From contig CAJORC010000096.1 in NCBI GenBank assembly GCA_905236615.1, positions 1-8,520 of the forward strand: DNA of 8,520 nt, given 5' to 3'. This document shows positions 8,301 through 8,520 of this stretch, in pieces. The notes under the pieces are model-generated. The model did no database searches. It had not been told where the DNA came from and was given only the letters and a program-made list of their open reading frames with translations. Within the stretch, counting starts at the first letter, position 1. Each line of letters begins with the position of its first letter. The stretch is from an uncultured Lachnospiraceae bacterium (GTDB lineage: Bacteria > Bacillota > Clostridia > Lachnospirales > Lachnospiraceae). A program made the position numbers and the translations under genes.

Positions 8301-8441
8301 ATAATAGCCCTTACTGCGAATGCCTTTGATGAAGATGTACAGCGAAGCCTTCAGGCAGGATTAAATGCCCATCTGTCAAAGCCGGTTCAGCCGGATGTAC
8401 TTTTTGAGACCTTAGAGCGGATGATAAAGGATCATACGTAA
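5361..8441 (+). CDS. Hybrid sensor histidine kinase with extracellular Cache-like domain and two receiver domains
   Basis: The product is 1026 residues. Order: membrane helix about 7-28; extracellular sensor of about 260 residues resembling a double Cache domain; second membrane helix about 300-318; coiled coil about 331-358; a PAS-like segment about 361-490; a second helical linker; HisKA with phospho-accepting H521 in MSHEIRTPMNA; and an HATPase_c domain. The ATPase has its N box (N635, N639), its G1 box D672-N-G-I-G676, and G701-SSG-L-G706. Two receiver domains follow. The first has D766, D767, phospho-Asp D815 in VIVDWQMPEMDG and K866. The second has E906, D907, phospho-Asp D953 in LMDMQMPEMNG and K1007. 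All phosphotransfer residues look intact. There is no HPt domain and no DNA-binding output, so the phosphate must leave to a separate HPt or regulator, or the receivers regulate the kinase itself. Cache sensors usually bind small molecules outside the cell; the ligand is unknown. The gene is last in the operon. Confidence 0.95.
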   Translation: MKKYGMLKVAIASSIIVAVILIIGTIWMGQSASVDTEKAVRNVSLLYLEELAERREQVVSTTLSGYISNMDVALGMLEKDDLSSVEKLQAYQARMKQLYGLEKFAFVDENGLIYTSRGTRNDIASYDFDYLSISYPEISVKNMDSDNKKLIIAMPVDNLKFEGHTLLVCFMEIDMESFLKGLSLRTDNNSTTFCNIYTSDGVSLTNMVLGGLATEGHLMKALENAAFESGYDIGEMKEDFAGRNKGLISFTYNGVTETMYYVPVRGSDWMLTYLIRESVISDQIAMISDGIIRRSVAQSALTALVLIVVFVILIDQTRKAMKLSTDQAVTEELQQELEERLALQDELLQQEKQRTQQSKMITALSSDYRGVYYVNLDDDKAVCYRKDPVLGGTITEGSKFKYKEAFSEYAEKFVREDYREAFLAFIEPESVRKGIVSEQVISIRYMVSRDDGERYEMLRMAGVRQPEERDDNMIHSVCAGFSDIDAEMRESMQQSQALSDALKVAEEASKAKTVFLSSMSHEIRTPMNAIIGLDSLALNDPEISDSTRGYLEKIGGSAQHLLSLINDILDMSRIESGRMVIKNEEFALPTLLEQINTIMSGQCQEKKLSYNCRINGQLDDYYIGDSTKLRQVLINILGNAVKFTPEGGEINFTIEKAAAFDKKSTLLFTIEDNGIGMSKEFLPKLFDTFSQENAMAGKKYGSSGLGMAITKNIVEMMNGKIDVESEKGVGTKFRVTVTLMDSDKKILGDEAESEIRPQDINVLVVDDDEVACEHAKMLLEQTGFKIDTCLSGKEAVDMVTLNHARQTPYNLVIVDWQMPEMDGVETTRKIREATNDESTIIILTSYNWDAIYDEARKAGVDSFVSKPLFTGNLIEEFKKALKKKKSAEAMTESRAELEGRRILLAEDMEINAEIMIEVLEMRDIQTEHAENGKIAVEMFASHEPGYYDAVLMDMQMPEMNGLEATAAIRAMDREDAKDIPIIALTANAFDEDVQRSLQAGLNAHLSKPVQPDVLFETLERMIKDHT

Positions 8442-8473
8442 CTGTTCACACCTTGCAGGTGCTCACAGTTACG
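8437..8473 (+). repeat. Inverted repeat overlapping the kinase stop codon
   Basis: CGTAACTGT at 8437-8445 pairs perfectly with ACAGTTACG at 8465-8473. A three-by-three internal loop follows inside, then a five-pair inner stem CACCT/AGGTG (8449-8453 with 8457-8461) closing on a TGC loop. The TAA stop (8439-8441) is part of the outer stem. There is no U-rich tail directly after it, so it is not a classic intrinsic terminator by itself. Confidence 0.7.
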
Positions 8474-8517
8474 GGATTTGCCCATTTAAAGATTGCCTAC
8501 GGCAATGGGGCAAATCC
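8474..8517 (+). repeat. Second palindrome with nested hairpin, directly abutting the first
   Basis: GGATTTGCCC at 8474-8483 pairs with GGGCAAATCC at 8508-8517. Inside lies a second perfect six-pair hairpin, ATTGCC at 8492-8497 and GGCAAT at 8501-8506, closing on TAC. Alternatively the outer stem can extend by three pairs (ATT 8484-8486 with AAT 8504-8506, G8507 bulged), which destroys the inner hairpin. The window ends three bases later, so a U-tract or the rest of a larger element could lie outside. It may be the real operon terminator, an extragenic palindromic repeat or the edge of a mobile element. Confidence 0.65.
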
Positions 8518-8520
8518 TAG

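Noticed and set aside
1..8520. CRISPR array, tRNA, rRNA, transposase or known defence system
   Set aside because: No regularly spaced repeats, clover-leaf structures, transposase motifs or defence-family motifs were seen; coding density is explained by the six genes listed.

Overview
The window looks like chromosomal DNA from a low-to-moderate GC anaerobic Firmicute, most likely a Lachnospiraceae-type Clostridia (Butyrivibrio/Roseburia-like). This rests on strong GGAGG-type ribosome binding sites, frequent ATA and AGG codons, a lipoprotein with a short Thr/Glu-rich linker, and a very large sensor kinase with an extracellular sensor domain. No 16S rRNA or other marker gene is present, so the taxonomic call is an inference.

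Left third: an APC-superfamily amino-acid permease runs leftward on the minus strand (start 1389) and leaves the window at base 1. All 12 expected membrane segments are visible; only the C-terminal tail is missing. It is transcribed divergently, across a 230-base intergenic region, from a secreted lipoprotein gene (1620-2744). That lipoprotein has a clear lipobox, a 12-base tandem repeat coding for an acidic linker, and an Asp-rich DxNxDGxxE loop. Its function is unknown.

Right two thirds: four plus-strand genes lie close together (gaps of 17, 49 and 41 bases) and probably form one operon. They encode a UbiA-family membrane prenyltransferase, a trans-polyprenyl diphosphate synthase whose active-site residues suggest a long-chain product, a compact rhomboid intramembrane serine protease, and a 1026-residue hybrid histidine kinase with two receiver domains. 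The first two make a coherent pair: the synthase makes the polyprenyl diphosphate and the UbiA protein attaches it to an acceptor. No head-group biosynthesis gene is visible, so the acceptor (a quinone precursor or another lipid) cannot be named. Rhomboid and kinase follow in the same transcription direction, but a functional link to prenyl-lipid synthesis is only suggested by position.

Right edge: the kinase stop codon is embedded in a perfect 9-bp inverted repeat. It is followed without any gap by a second, larger palindrome that contains its own hairpin and has two mutually exclusive foldings. No U-tract is visible before the window ends, so these may be the start of a terminator, a repeated palindromic element or the edge of a mobile element. 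No tRNA, rRNA, CRISPR array, transposase or known defence system was found. The best candidates for something undescribed are the prenyl-lipid/rhomboid/kinase operon and the terminal palindromes.
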